A stretch of DNA of 64,000 nucleotides. It comes from Paenibacillus auburnensis (GTDB lineage Bacteria; Bacillota; Bacilli; Paenibacillales; Paenibacillaceae). The position numbers were made by a program, and so were the translations under genes. Under the pieces are notes generated by a model that did not search any database, was not told where the DNA came from, and worked only from the letters and a program-made list of their open reading frames with translations. Numbering within the stretch: the stretch's first letter is position 1; the number at the start of each line of letters is the position of its first letter. Of the stretch, positions 17,629 to 26,711 are shown piece after piece. Location of the stretch: NCBI RefSeq assembly GCF_927798115.1, contig NZ_CAKMMG010000003.1, positions 310,001 to 374,000 on the forward strand, in the 5' to 3' direction.

Positions 17629-18180
17629 TTTTTTTGGAGAATCGAAGTCTTACCTCTTCGCCTTATAAAACTCATGATACAGCTTCATCAGCGCCCTCTT
17701 CTCTATCCGCGACACATAACTCCGCGAAATCCCCAACTCCTTCGCAATCTCCCGCTGCGTCCTTTCTTCCCCGCCGGTGTCGAGGCCAAAGCGGCCCACC
17801 ACGACTTCCTTCTCCCGGTCATCCAAAATATCCAGATTACGATATATCTTGCTCTTCTCGATCTTCAGATCCACTTCTTTAACAATATCATCTGCGTCCG
17901 AGCCGAGGATATCGATTAATGTGATCTCATTGCCTTCCTTATCCGTCCCGATCGGATCATGCAGGGATACGTCCTTTTTGGTCTTTTTAAGCGATCTCAA
18001 ATGCATGAGGATTTCGTTTTCAATACAGCGGGCAGCAAAAGTAGCGAGCTTCGTGCCTTTGTTCGGGCGGTAGCTCTCAATGGCTTTGATCAATCCGATG
18101 GTGCCGATGGAGATCAGATCCTCCATGTCTTCGCCGGTGTTGTCGAATTTTTTGAGGTTGTGGACACGAGGCGATGTCAT
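17601..18180 (-). repeat. Direct repeat unit B (sigK 3' segment plus terminator)
   Basis: Second copy of the unit at 11573-12176, same orientation. The pair encloses the STAND gene and the membrane protein gene. Confidence 0.85.
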
Positions 18181-18195
18181 TTTCTCATACCTCAT
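17650..18195 (-). CDS. sigK: Sporulation sigma factor SigK, C-terminal fragment (copy 2)
   Basis: Second SigK fragment with the same truncation point as copy 1 and the same protein sequence from [13 protein letters not shown] to the end ([10 protein letters not shown]). Upstream it reads MTSPRVHNL instead of MTSHRVHNL. Two ATGs are possible, 18195 and 18180; the latter has GAGG 9 bases upstream and may be the better start. Sigma regions 2 (most), 3 and 4 are intact, but the pro-sequence and start of region 2 are absent, so it should not act as a normal SigK. The roughly 36 base differences from copy 1 leave the shared protein unchanged, which points to purifying selection before, or even after, the two copies came together. 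Confidence 0.75.
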   Translation of the reverse strand: MRYEKMTSPRVHNLKKFDNTGEDMEDLISIGTIGLIKAIESYRPNKGTKLATFAARCIENEILMHLRSLKKTKKDVSLHDPIGTDKEGNEITLIDILGSDADDIVKEVDLKIEKSKIYRNLDILDDREKEVVVGRFGLDTGGEERTQREIAKELGISRSYVSRIEKRALMKLYHEFYKAKR

Positions 18196-18821
18196 TACTT
18201 TCGTGTGTTCTTCAGTATCATTTTCCAGATTACCCTTTAGTGGTTGAGTCTTTTTAACTTTTCACAATATTTGTTATTGTTGACTGATAATGCATCCACC
18301 AAATTCTGACTCGGATTTTGCTTGTTGAGCTAGGATACAAGCCTAAAGAAATCAGAGACTTGCAGTTGAACACAGTTAAACCTAGGTATGCAAATGCCTG
18401 AATCTGAATCACGCCATTTCAACACATTAGACAGGGCTCGTATCTATGCAGCTCATGCTGGTTGCACGTAGCGCACGGATATGATATCAATGCTATTGGA
18501 GATTACGATAGATCGAGGATTGATGTTGTATTCAGCTTAAATAAGGAACGTAACCAACGGTTATGTTAATTACGATTGGTAAAGGAGCTAAGGAAGGTAA
18601 TTAATCCTACCGCTTGTGATAGCCAGACATCTGAACTCTAGAGTGATTTGGTATAGGATTGGGGACGTTTATCGTGGAATTGCTACAGAGCACTTTAGTG
18701 TTCTTTATAATAGCTGGATAGTCTCACGCCATCTTCATCGGATGACGGAGGTATTCTCCACTAAATCATTTTCACGAAGATTGTCGTAGAACCTCAAATG
18801 AGATATTTAGCAATACAAAAA
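18196..18821. other. Region without an intact gene next to sigK copy 2
   Basis: About 630 bp with stop codons in every frame and only short fragments, such as VELGYKPKEIRDLQLNTV near 18325-18380 on the plus strand. It probably holds decayed mobile-element or sigK-element sequence. I could not identify it. Confidence 0.4.
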
Positions 18822-18839
18822 GCCTGTCTTTCGACAGGC
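18822..18839 (-). terminator. Terminator after the alpha-galactosidase gene
   Basis: Stem GCCTGTC (18822-18828) with GACAGGC (18833-18839), 4-nt loop, TTTTTG after it in the minus direction. Confidence 0.8.
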
Positions 18840-18867
18840 CTTTAGCATTAACAGCTTGTGGCCGTTC

Positions 18868-21066
18868 TCATTCTTTCCCGGCTTTCCGCACCCTCCAGAC
18901 CCTACTCCTGAAATCACCATGAAGATCAAACGGCACACGGATGCCTGCATACATCAGCTCGTCACCGCCATAAGTCATTTCACCGTCATCAACGATATAC
19001 TTTGCATTCTCATCTAATCCCTGTAAACGCAAGCTGCGGAATCCCGGATTCGGCTCTGCCAGAACACGGCAATAGAACAAGAGCGCCTCGGTGCGGTCCT
19101 CAGAAACCACCATCCATGCGGCTTCATTCCCTTCAAACGGATTCAGAAGCCGGTATAAATCTCCTTTCATGACAAGCTCCCTTGCCTCTTTATAGAATTG
19201 AACCTGCTCTTTCACCAGACTCTGCTCGGATTCATTAAATGTGGTCAGATCCAATTCGTACCCGAACACACCGGTTAAAGCCACATGCCCCCTTGTTTCC
19301 AGCGGTGTGATACGTCCGACCTGATGGTTAGGCACATCCGATACATGCGCCCCGATTGAGCTGACGGGATACACAATGCTTGTTCCATATTGAATCTTCA
19401 GCCTGCTGATAGCGTCCGAGTTGTCGCTAGTCCAGGTTTGCGGCATGTAATACAACATCCCTGGATCAAAACGTCCGCCGCCGCTGGAACAACTTTCAAA
19501 CAAAACATCCGGAAATGCCGTGGTAAGTTGTTCAAGGATTCTATACAGCCCTAAAATGTAGCGGTGGGCAGTTTCGCGCTGACGTTCTGCAGGCAAGCCT
19601 GCTGAACCTACCTCGGTCATATGGCGGTTCATATCCCATTTCACATAGGTAATCGGGGCGCTCTGCAGAATGCCGGAAATTTGCTGTACCAATTCATCGC
19701 ATACCTCGGGGCGCGACAGATCCAGGATAAGCTGGCTTCGGCTCGTCGTGCGTGATCGGCCTTCTACATGGATGCACCAATCCGGGTGAGCTCTGTAGAG
19801 CTCGCTGTCTACCGATACCATCTCGGGCTCAAACCATAGTCCGAACTGCATGCCTTGGTGATTAATACGCGACACCAAGTCCTCAAGGCCATTTGGCAGC
19901 TTCTCCCGATTAACAAACCAATCCCCAAGCGAGCTAGAGTCATCGTTCCTTTTACCAAACCAACCGTCATCCAGTACGAATAATTCCATACCGAGTTCTT
20001 TGCCTTTGGCTGCAATCTGCACCAGTTTCTCTGCGGTGAAATCAAAATAGGTCGCTTCCCAGTTATTAATCAGAATCGGCCGGACTAGGTCACGGTACTT
20101 ACCCCGGCATAAGCGCGAACGGTACAATCTGTGATACGTACGCGACATTCCCCCTAGTCCCGTTGACGAGAATACCATGACTGCCTCGGGAGTTTGGAAG
20201 CTTTCACCCGGTTCCAGCAGCCAGGCGAAGTCGAAAGGATTTATTCCGATGGACACTCTAGCCGTATCGTATGAGTCTACTTCCACATTGGCCAGAAAAT
20301 TTCCGCTGTATACCAGATTAAAGCCATAGACGTCACCCTGCGACTCATCTGCACCCTTTCGCATCAATGCAATGAACGGGTTATGATGGGGGCTGCTCGC
20401 TCCCCTGCGGCTGTCGACAGATTGATTGCCCTGAAACAGCGGTCTTCTAATCATAGAACGTTCTTTAGCCCACGCTCCCGATAAATGAAGCAAATCAAAA
20501 TTCGCATCGTTAAAGTCGATATTCATACTCGCGGCACGCAGCAAACGTACCTTCTCTCCGCACTTATTAATAAATCTGACGGATCGCGTAATTACATTCC
20601 ATTGAGCCAGTACCGTGTAAGAAAGAATAGCGTAGAAATCCAGTAACTCATCCTTCATAGTGATCTCTAGCGTCTCCGCTTCGTCATCTTCTTCCATATA
20701 AACGGCAGGTAATTGCTCAAGCGCAGGTTTGCCCTTAATAATCCGATGGGTAACATATCGAAGATCGCTTGTTGTAGAACCGTTTATTTGTTCGATCTGA
20801 TATGCTGGTGTGCGCAGATCGCTCCTGCCAAATCCGGGATACTCCTGAGGCAGCTCGTCTAATGAGAATGAACGGTCCTGCGGATCGGGGTTGGGGGATA
20901 GCGGCCTATGAGCGTGAATGAGCCTATTAGAGTCCCGAAATTCATGAATCCGTTTCCCCCAGTAGCGGTGTGCTAGATAACCGTCCCTAATAATTTGAAT
21001 AATGTAGCTCGTTTCTGAAGTCGATAAATGAAAACTACGGTTCTGCTCGTCATATAAAATAGACAT
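18868..21066 (-). CDS. Alpha-galactosidase, GH36
   Basis: 732-residue cytoplasmic enzyme that removes alpha-1,6-galactose from raffinose-type sugars or galactomanno-oligosaccharides. The N-terminal beta-supersandwich is followed by the barrel with VLDDGWFGKRNDD (365-377) and WFEPEMVS (411-418). The nucleophile is Asp478 in YVKWDMNR and the acid/base Asp548 in WTSDNSDA. The spacing and numbers match the tetrameric AgaA/AgaB enzymes of Geobacillus, as does the FESCSSGGGRFD loop (523-534). ATG 21066 has AGGAGG 7 bases upstream; the in-frame start at 21144 does not. It is monocistronic and divergent from the lipoprotein operon at 21335. A weak cre-like core (AAAAAGCGCT) lies in the leader near 21095. 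It could debranch galactomannan fragments for the locus at 1-11 kb. Confidence 0.93.
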   Translation of the reverse strand: MSILYDEQNRSFHLSTSETSYIIQIIRDGYLAHRYWGKRIHEFRDSNRLIHAHRPLSPNPDPQDRSFSLDELPQEYPGFGRSDLRTPAYQIEQINGSTTSDLRYVTHRIIKGKPALEQLPAVYMEEDDEAETLEITMKDELLDFYAILSYTVLAQWNVITRSVRFINKCGEKVRLLRAASMNIDFNDANFDLLHLSGAWAKERSMIRRPLFQGNQSVDSRRGASSPHHNPFIALMRKGADESQGDVYGFNLVYSGNFLANVEVDSYDTARVSIGINPFDFAWLLEPGESFQTPEAVMVFSSTGLGGMSRTYHRLYRSRLCRGKYRDLVRPILINNWEATYFDFTAEKLVQIAAKGKELGMELFVLDDGWFGKRNDDSSSLGDWFVNREKLPNGLEDLVSRINHQGMQFGLWFEPEMVSVDSELYRAHPDWCIHVEGRSRTTSRSQLILDLSRPEVCDELVQQISGILQSAPITYVKWDMNRHMTEVGSAGLPAERQRETAHRYILGLYRILEQLTTAFPDVLFESCSSGGGRFDPGMLYYMPQTWTSDNSDAISRLKIQYGTSIVYPVSSIGAHVSDVPNHQVGRITPLETRGHVALTGVFGYELDLTTFNESEQSLVKEQVQFYKEARELVMKGDLYRLLNPFEGNEAAWMVVSEDRTEALLFYCRVLAEPNPGFRSLRLQGLDENAKYIVDDGEMTYGGDELMYAGIRVPFDLHGDFRSRVWRVRKAGKE

Positions 21067-21334
21067 CTTGAATCCTCCTGTTGTCCTGCGCGCGAGCGCT
21101 TTTTCACTCACCTCCACCTTACATTTTGCAGCCTGATATGACAATACAGGTAGCTTGCACTTCCTTTACAGGTTTAAGTAACTTTTTTTACTGTTATGGC
21201 ATTAAACACGGCGAAGTCAAAAAAGTAGAGGAAGGGCGTTAATAATGTTTATTCCCCTCCCCCATATTCTCGCTTAGAATTAATTGCAGGTTGATTGCAC
21301 CACACCAACTATGATGATAAATGGGGGAAAAGGT

Positions 21335-22993
21335 ATGACCAAGAAAAAAACTGCTTATTTTCTGTCATTATGTATGTCCATGGTATTACTTGCAGCATGC
21401 AGCAGCAACGGCAGCCCGGGGAATGGGGCTAACCCTACGGCAGCAGCCAACAACAATGCCACAACTGTTTCCAACGAGGTGGATTCATCCGATCCGGCAT
21501 TCAGCGCTTATAAAGATCCAGTCACCATCCACACGGTAACTTCCGAATATCCCTCGGCTAAGTATCCTGAGGGCGACGATATTACCAACAACGTCTGGAT
21601 AGACAGGTATAAAGAAAAATACAATATTAACGTCGTTACAGATTGGGTCAGCGATGAGTACGATACGAAGCTTAACTTGGCCATTTCATCAAATGAGCTT
21701 CCTGATGTTTTTAGAGTTAACGCTTCTCAACTGCAGCAGCTTACCGAAGCAAATATGATCCTGGATTTAACCGATGTCTTCGATAAGTACGCTTCCGATC
21801 GTTTGAAGGGCTATATGGAGGCTGACGCCGACAGCTACGAGTCCGGTAAGAAAGACGGGCAGCTTTACGGTATACCGCAGCTGCACTGGGGATTAATCGA
21901 CCAACCGGATTTTATGTGGATACGCAACGACTGGAAGGAAGAATTGGGGATTAAAGATCCACAAACGGTCGAGGATCTGAAGAATACTGCGTTGAAATTT
22001 ATGGAGAAACACGGGGGTTACGGTATTGCTGTCGACCAGACGCTGGATTACCTGAATCTTCTTGCTGTTTCCTGGAATGCCCATCCGGATATGTGGCTGG
22101 AGGATGGCAGCGGCAAGCTTGTGTATGGTTCCGTTCAGCCTGAGATGAAGGATGCCCTTAAGGAATGGGCAGAATGGTACAAGCTGGGGATCATCGACCC
22201 GGAATTTGCTATTAAAGATTTCAGCGCGATGAACGCCGATGTCGTTGCAGGCAAGGTAGGCATGCAGCCTTATTATCAATGGTGGGGATATAACCCTGGT
22301 GTCGATACCGTTTCCAATTTGGGCAAGGACGCGATTTTCTATCCTTACCAGCTCCCAAGCATCACTGGAGGGGAGGCGAAGCATTCCGTCTTCTTTGCAA
22401 ACGGCAGCTACATCGTCGTCAATAAATCGTTCAAGAATCCTGAAGCGGTCATCAAGCTCCTTAACGATTACGCCTACATTGTTGATGAAGGTGTCGGAAA
22501 GGAATCAAAGGAAACGTTATCCAGCTTACTCGACAATGATTTGGCCCATGTGGTCGGCGCCTTCCGTGTCCTTAATCCAAACTCCGACTACGAGCAGTTT
22601 GAGGCCGTATCGGCAGCTTTGAAATCCGAAGATACAAGCGGCCTCACCACAGCGGGCATGTGGCAGAAATATAACAATAGTGTCGAATATATAAAGAATT
22701 CAACGCCGAGCGCCGTAGGCGATTATCTGCAGCAGGGTGCGCCGCGTTCTGCGTATAGTCTGTCAAAGCAGGTCCTCGACAGCGGGAACTATATCAAAAC
22801 GGCGCTTTGGGGAGCGACACCCGAGGTGCTAGCGGGGTACGGCACGACTCTGGACGATATCCTGACCGAAGGGTTTACCAAGATTATTATGGGAGCCGAG
22901 AATATCGATTACTTCGATACGGTGGTCCAGAATTGGAAAACTGCAGGCGGAGACGATGCTACTGAGGCCGTGAACGCAGCCTTCGGAAAATAA
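21335..22993 (+). CDS. ABC transporter substrate-binding lipoprotein (LplA-like)
   Basis: 552-residue lipoprotein: MTKKKTAYFLSLCMSMVLLA signal followed by AACSS lipobox, then an Asn/Ala/Thr-rich linker. The long binding domain has features of Paenibacillus LplA-type proteins (NNVWIDRYKEKYNINV, LAISSNELPDVFRV, YGIPQLHWGLIDQPDFMWI). ATG 21335 is preferred over 21284 because the signal peptide starts there and GGGGG lies 7 bases upstream. It is first in an operon with two permeases and no ATPase. Divergent from the alpha-galactosidase, so alpha-galactosides are possible ligands, but the convergent YesM/YesN pair and neighbours do not settle this. Confidence 0.88.
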   Translation: MTKKKTAYFLSLCMSMVLLAACSSNGSPGNGANPTAAANNNATTVSNEVDSSDPAFSAYKDPVTIHTVTSEYPSAKYPEGDDITNNVWIDRYKEKYNINVVTDWVSDEYDTKLNLAISSNELPDVFRVNASQLQQLTEANMILDLTDVFDKYASDRLKGYMEADADSYESGKKDGQLYGIPQLHWGLIDQPDFMWIRNDWKEELGIKDPQTVEDLKNTALKFMEKHGGYGIAVDQTLDYLNLLAVSWNAHPDMWLEDGSGKLVYGSVQPEMKDALKEWAEWYKLGIIDPEFAIKDFSAMNADVVAGKVGMQPYYQWWGYNPGVDTVSNLGKDAIFYPYQLPSITGGEAKHSVFFANGSYIVVNKSFKNPEAVIKLLNDYAYIVDEGVGKESKETLSSLLDNDLAHVVGAFRVLNPNSDYEQFEAVSAALKSEDTSGLTTAGMWQKYNNSVEYIKNSTPSAVGDYLQQGAPRSAYSLSKQVLDSGNYIKTALWGATPEVLAGYGTTLDDILTEGFTKIIMGAENIDYFDTVVQNWKTAGGDDATEAVNAAFGK

Positions 22994-23004
22994 ATTCATT
23001 GACC

Positions 23005-23035
23005 CAAAGGGGATGCGGATTCTCGCTCCCCTTTG
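23005..23035 (+). other. Attenuator-like hairpin between lipoprotein and permease genes
   Basis: Stem CAAAGGGG (23005-23012) with CCCCTTTG (23028-23035) followed by TTATT. It is a partial terminator or stabiliser that would give more lipoprotein than permease. Confidence 0.6.
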
Positions 23036-23069
23036 TTATTCCAAAGACATCAGAAACGGAGGATTAGGG

Positions 23070-23960
23070 ATGCTAAAAAAGTTAAAACAGCAGAGCCCTT
23101 ACCATCTCATGCTGCTCCCCAGTATTATCCTGGTATTCATCTTCAGCTATATTCCTTTTTACGGGCTGGTCATTGCATTTCAAAAATATAATCCCGGTCT
23201 GGGCTTCAACTCCCCTTGGGTTGGATGGGACAACTTTGAGCATGTATTTAACCAGCCAAACTTCGTCCGAACGATTTGGAATACGTTGTACATGTCCGCC
23301 TTCAAGATTATCGGTGGTATTGTTGTTCCGGTAGTCTTCGCTTTGCTACTGAACGAAGTTGCCCGCAGTGCCATCAAACGAACCTTTCAAACACTGGTGT
23401 ATATTCCAAATTTTCTATCCTGGGTCATTATGGCTGGCATTCTGCTGGATATCCTTAGCTCAGACGGTATTGTCAACAGCTTTCTGAAGCTGTTCGGAAT
23501 CGGTTCCATCCCCTTCCTGGGCAGTCCGTCGATCTTCCCGTGGACCATGATTGTCAGTGATATCTGGAAAGGCTTCGGCTTCGGTACAGTAGTATACCTG
23601 GCAGCCTTAACCAGCATCGATCCCGGGTTATATGAGGCTGCCGTCATCGACGGGGCCAAACGGTGGAAGCAAACCCTGTATATAACACTGCCGCTCCTGA
23701 TGCCGACGATTGTCCTCATGTCCGTCTTATCCCTTGGCACCGTACTGAATGCCGGATTCGACCAAATATTCAATCTCTATTCTCCTGTTGTTTACCAGAC
23801 CGGCGACATTATCGATACTTATGTTTACCGCCTTGGCATACAACAAGCCCAATATTCGATCAGCGCTGCCGTCGGGTTATTCAAATCCATAATTTCCTGT
23901 ATCCTCGTCGGAGTGTCCTATATCCTTGCCTATAAAGTTGCCAACTACAAAATCTTCTAA
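23070..23960 (+). CDS. ABC transporter permease (LplB/YteP-like)
   Basis: 296-residue membrane permease. Six helices, beginning MLLPSIILVFIFSYIPFYGL and the FQKYNPGLGF pattern of LplB-type subunits. The EAA loop is PGLYEAAVIDGAKRWKQTLY, and QAQYSISAAVGLFKSIISC marks the last helix. ATG 23070 is used because GGAGG lies 7 bases upstream; the in-frame codon at 23013 falls inside the intergenic hairpin. It pairs with the downstream permease, 12 bp away. Confidence 0.9.
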   Translation: MLKKLKQQSPYHLMLLPSIILVFIFSYIPFYGLVIAFQKYNPGLGFNSPWVGWDNFEHVFNQPNFVRTIWNTLYMSAFKIIGGIVVPVVFALLLNEVARSAIKRTFQTLVYIPNFLSWVIMAGILLDILSSDGIVNSFLKLFGIGSIPFLGSPSIFPWTMIVSDIWKGFGFGTVVYLAALTSIDPGLYEAAVIDGAKRWKQTLYITLPLLMPTIVLMSVLSLGTVLNAGFDQIFNLYSPVVYQTGDIIDTYVYRLGIQQAQYSISAAVGLFKSIISCILVGVSYILAYKVANYKIF

Positions 23961-23972
23961 GGAGGCTTTGTC

Positions 23973-24863
23973 ATGATTCAAGACAAAAGCATAGGGAGAC
24001 GCATATTCCACGCGGCAAACTATACAATATTAATCTTAACTTCTCTGCTCTGCATCTTGCCTTTCATTAATCTGCTGGCAGTCTCCTTCAGCAGCAGCGC
24101 CGCTGTGTCGGCGGGAAATGTGGCGTTCTGGCCGGTAGATTTCACCACGAAAGCCTATGAATTCGCGCTGACCGGCGGTAAGTTCTTCACTGCTCTTTGG
24201 ATTTCTGTTCAACGGGTTGTGCTGGGGACGCTAATCAACCTGATATTAATAGTACTTACCGCGTACCCGCTGTCCAAATCCAACCTGAAGGTGACAGGAC
24301 GCAATGTATATATGGCATTCTTTATCATAACCATTCTTTTCAATGGCGGGTTGATTCCGACTTACCTTGTCGTGGTCAAAACTGGACTCATTGATTCCAT
24401 TTGGTCCCTGATTCTCCCCGGAGCCCTGCCGGTATTCAGCATGATTATTCTCATGAACTTCATACGCGGTTTGCCGGAAGAGATTGAGGAATCGGCGATC
24501 ATTGACGGAGCGGGTCCCTTTCAAATTCTGACCCGTATCCTCCTTCCTCTCCTTAAACCGGCGCTTGCCACCGTAGGCTTATTCAGTATTGTAGGTCACT
24601 GGAATTCATGGTTTGATGGCATTATTTATATGAACAATCCGGTGAACTATCCGCTGCAGAGTTATTTGCAGACGCTTCTTCAGAGCTTTGAACAGATTAT
24701 GCTGAAGTCAGGAACCGACTATACCCAGTTACTTTCCATGATGAACGCGCGGACGGGACGTGCAGCTCAAATGTTCCTGGGCGCCATTCCTATCTTATTG
24801 GTTTACCCTTTCCTGCAAAAGTACTTTACGAAAGGTCTAGTGCTCGGCAGCGTCAAAGGATAA
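23973..24863 (+). CDS. ABC transporter permease (LplC/YtcP-like)
   Basis: 296-residue membrane permease, partner of the previous gene. The N-terminal helix is followed by the VSFSSSAAVSAG region, the GGLIPTYLVV motif typical of YtcP-type subunits, and the EAA loop PEEIEESAIIDGAGPFQILT. The C-terminus YFTKGLVLGSVKG is standard. AGGAGG lies just upstream of its ATG. Last gene of the plus-strand operon; it converges on the sensor kinase gene and shares the terminator at 24900. Confidence 0.9.
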   Translation: MIQDKSIGRRIFHAANYTILILTSLLCILPFINLLAVSFSSSAAVSAGNVAFWPVDFTTKAYEFALTGGKFFTALWISVQRVVLGTLINLILIVLTAYPLSKSNLKVTGRNVYMAFFIITILFNGGLIPTYLVVVKTGLIDSIWSLILPGALPVFSMIILMNFIRGLPEEIEESAIIDGAGPFQILTRILLPLLKPALATVGLFSIVGHWNSWFDGIIYMNNPVNYPLQSYLQTLLQSFEQIMLKSGTDYTQLLSMMNARTGRAAQMFLGAIPILLVYPFLQKYFTKGLVLGSVKG

Positions 24864-24899
24864 AAATTATGGTTTGATCAAGGTCAGTTGGATTTACTA

Positions 24900-24936
24900 A
24901 AAGCAGCGCGTCCTGTACTTCAGGAACCGCTGCTTT
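24900..24936. terminator. Bidirectional terminator between convergent operons
   Basis: Stem AAAGCAGCG (24900-24908) with CGCTGCTTT (24928-24936) and an inner CCTG/CAGG pair. T-runs on either side serve both the permease (plus) and the sensor kinase (minus). Confidence 0.8.
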
Positions 24937-24947
24937 CTTGTGGTTAA

Positions 24948-26687
24948 TTATGATATACCGGGCAGCAGAAAGGTGAAGGTCGTGCCTTCCTGAACAACAC
25001 TCTTTACTCTTAGTCCGTAAGACTCTCCAAAATGAAGTCTGATCCGGCGCTGCACATTAAACAGTCCGATCCCCCTCGCTTCTTCCTCCGTCTCTTTGGC
25101 CCAGCTGTCCAGCAATTCCTGAATCGTCGCTTCATCCATCCCTGCGCCGTTATCCTGAACTTCAATGACTACATCCGCCCCTCTTGAGTAAACCCTTATC
25201 GTAATATTCCCGTCCTCTTCCAGTTCAGCGAAGCCGTGAAAAATCGCATTTTCAATAATCGGCTGCAGAATCATCCTTGGAACCCGGTACCCCAGCAGCT
25301 TTTCCTCAATCTCATAACTCATATGAATACAGTCATAATATCTTACATTTTGAATCGTGATGTAATTAGAGACATTGTCCAGCTCCTCACGGATCGTAAC
25401 GAGTACCCCGTCAAACCGGGCGGTGTAGCGGAGCATTGAAATTAACGCTTCAGTCATGTCAACGATCTTATCTGCCTTTTGCATGGAGGCGATCCATTTC
25501 ACGGAACCCAGAGTATTGTATAAGAAGTGAGGATTAATCTGGGAATGAAGTGCCCTGATTTCAGCCTCGGCTTTTTCCATTTCCTCCTGCTGGACTCTTT
25601 CGACCAGTCTTTTCAGCTCGTACGACATCTTGTTGAAACGGTTGAACAAATGCCCGAACTCGTCACTTGAACCGATATGCTTGACTTTCTCGAACTGGCC
25701 TTGCTCGACCAGAACGATATTGTTCATGAGTTTTTTAATCGGCCGGGTAATAACATTGGAAAGAAAAATGGAAATAACTGCAGCGAACAGGGACATTACT
25801 ACGGCAAGTGTAACGAGGCTCCGGCCCAAAATTTCACCTTCATCGGTCAGCTCATCCATAGGCATGTATAAATAGGTCGTCCAATCCTTTTGGCCGAGCG
25901 GGCTGGTCACAACAATATTCTTGGAATCATCCGGACGTACATTGTCCCGGAACAGCGTGCCAATCAGCCGGTCATCGACGTTATATACGATTTTATCTTC
26001 GCTGTCGACAATCATAAACCTTGAACGTAGTGCTTCCTGTAAATTACGATTGACAATCTCGATAAACTTTATATCTATACTGACAACGATTACACCTAAT
26101 AGCCGGCCTGTCGCCGCATCGTATATTTTTCTGGCATGGGAAACCGTCAGCGTTTTACTTTCCATCTGCTCGTCGATTCGAGTCGACAGGGTAATCGTTC
26201 GATCCTTCGTGTGCATGAATTTCTTGAACCAGAGCTCGTTCGCTACTTTGAAATTGTCATTGATCGGGTGATTGGGACTGACAAACAGATCCGGACCGCC
26301 GTTTAAGTTATATAGGTATATAGAGAATACGCGGTCTTTCATCATAATATAGTTCATTAAACTGTTGTAGGCGGCGATTTCCTTTTGCTCTCCGCCATCC
26401 CGCAGAAAATCCTGGATCGGATAACTTCCCTCATGCGTCGCCGATAAGCTGCTGCTTAGACCATTGCTCGCCAGCAGTGATATTTTCTCGATTTCTTTTA
26501 AAAATTCATCTATACGTATGTTGGTTTGCTTGGCCAAATCCTCCATTAAGCTTCGATAGTTATGTTCCAATAATCGTTCCGAGGAATGATAGGATTTAAA
26601 GGTCATTACAACAACTGGAAATATGATCACCAGCAGGCAAATCAACATGATTTTTGTTTTAATACGAATGGGCTTACCTTTCCGCAT
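24948..26687 (-). CDS. Sensor histidine kinase, YesM type
   Basis: 579-residue membrane sensor kinase. Helix 1 at about 10-30, a large extracellular Cache-like domain to about 275, helix 2 (SLVTLAVVMSLFAAVISIF), HAMP (ITRPIKKLMNNI), then the His_kinase domain HSQINPHFLYNTLGSVKW with the phospho-His, N-box ENAIFHGF, and DNGAGMD/GIGLFNVQRRI of the ATPase. ATG 26687 is preferred to 26705 because AGAGG lies 6 bases upstream. It follows the response regulator by 24 bp. The pair probably controls one of the flanking sugar transporters in response to extracellular oligosaccharide or a loaded lipoprotein. Confidence 0.9.
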   Translation of the reverse strand: MRKGKPIRIKTKIMLICLLVIIFPVVVMTFKSYHSSERLLEHNYRSLMEDLAKQTNIRIDEFLKEIEKISLLASNGLSSSLSATHEGSYPIQDFLRDGGEQKEIAAYNSLMNYIMMKDRVFSIYLYNLNGGPDLFVSPNHPINDNFKVANELWFKKFMHTKDRTITLSTRIDEQMESKTLTVSHARKIYDAATGRLLGVIVVSIDIKFIEIVNRNLQEALRSRFMIVDSEDKIVYNVDDRLIGTLFRDNVRPDDSKNIVVTSPLGQKDWTTYLYMPMDELTDEGEILGRSLVTLAVVMSLFAAVISIFLSNVITRPIKKLMNNIVLVEQGQFEKVKHIGSSDEFGHLFNRFNKMSYELKRLVERVQQEEMEKAEAEIRALHSQINPHFLYNTLGSVKWIASMQKADKIVDMTEALISMLRYTARFDGVLVTIREELDNVSNYITIQNVRYYDCIHMSYEIEEKLLGYRVPRMILQPIIENAIFHGFAELEEDGNITIRVYSRGADVVIEVQDNGAGMDEATIQELLDSWAKETEEEARGIGLFNVQRRIRLHFGESYGLRVKSVVQEGTTFTFLLPGIS

Positions 26688-26711
26688 GACGCACCTCTTC
26701 TTCATTTGGCA

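Noticed and set aside
17650..18195. Reading the sigK fragments as intact alternative sigma factors
   Set aside because: They lack the first 65 or so residues, including the pro-sequence and the start of region 2, and have weak start sites.
18300..18390. Possible tyrosine recombinase or sigma region 4 remnant (ELGYKPKEIRDLQLN)
   Set aside because: Only a short stretch is suggestive and catalytic residues cannot be traced, so I leave it unnamed.
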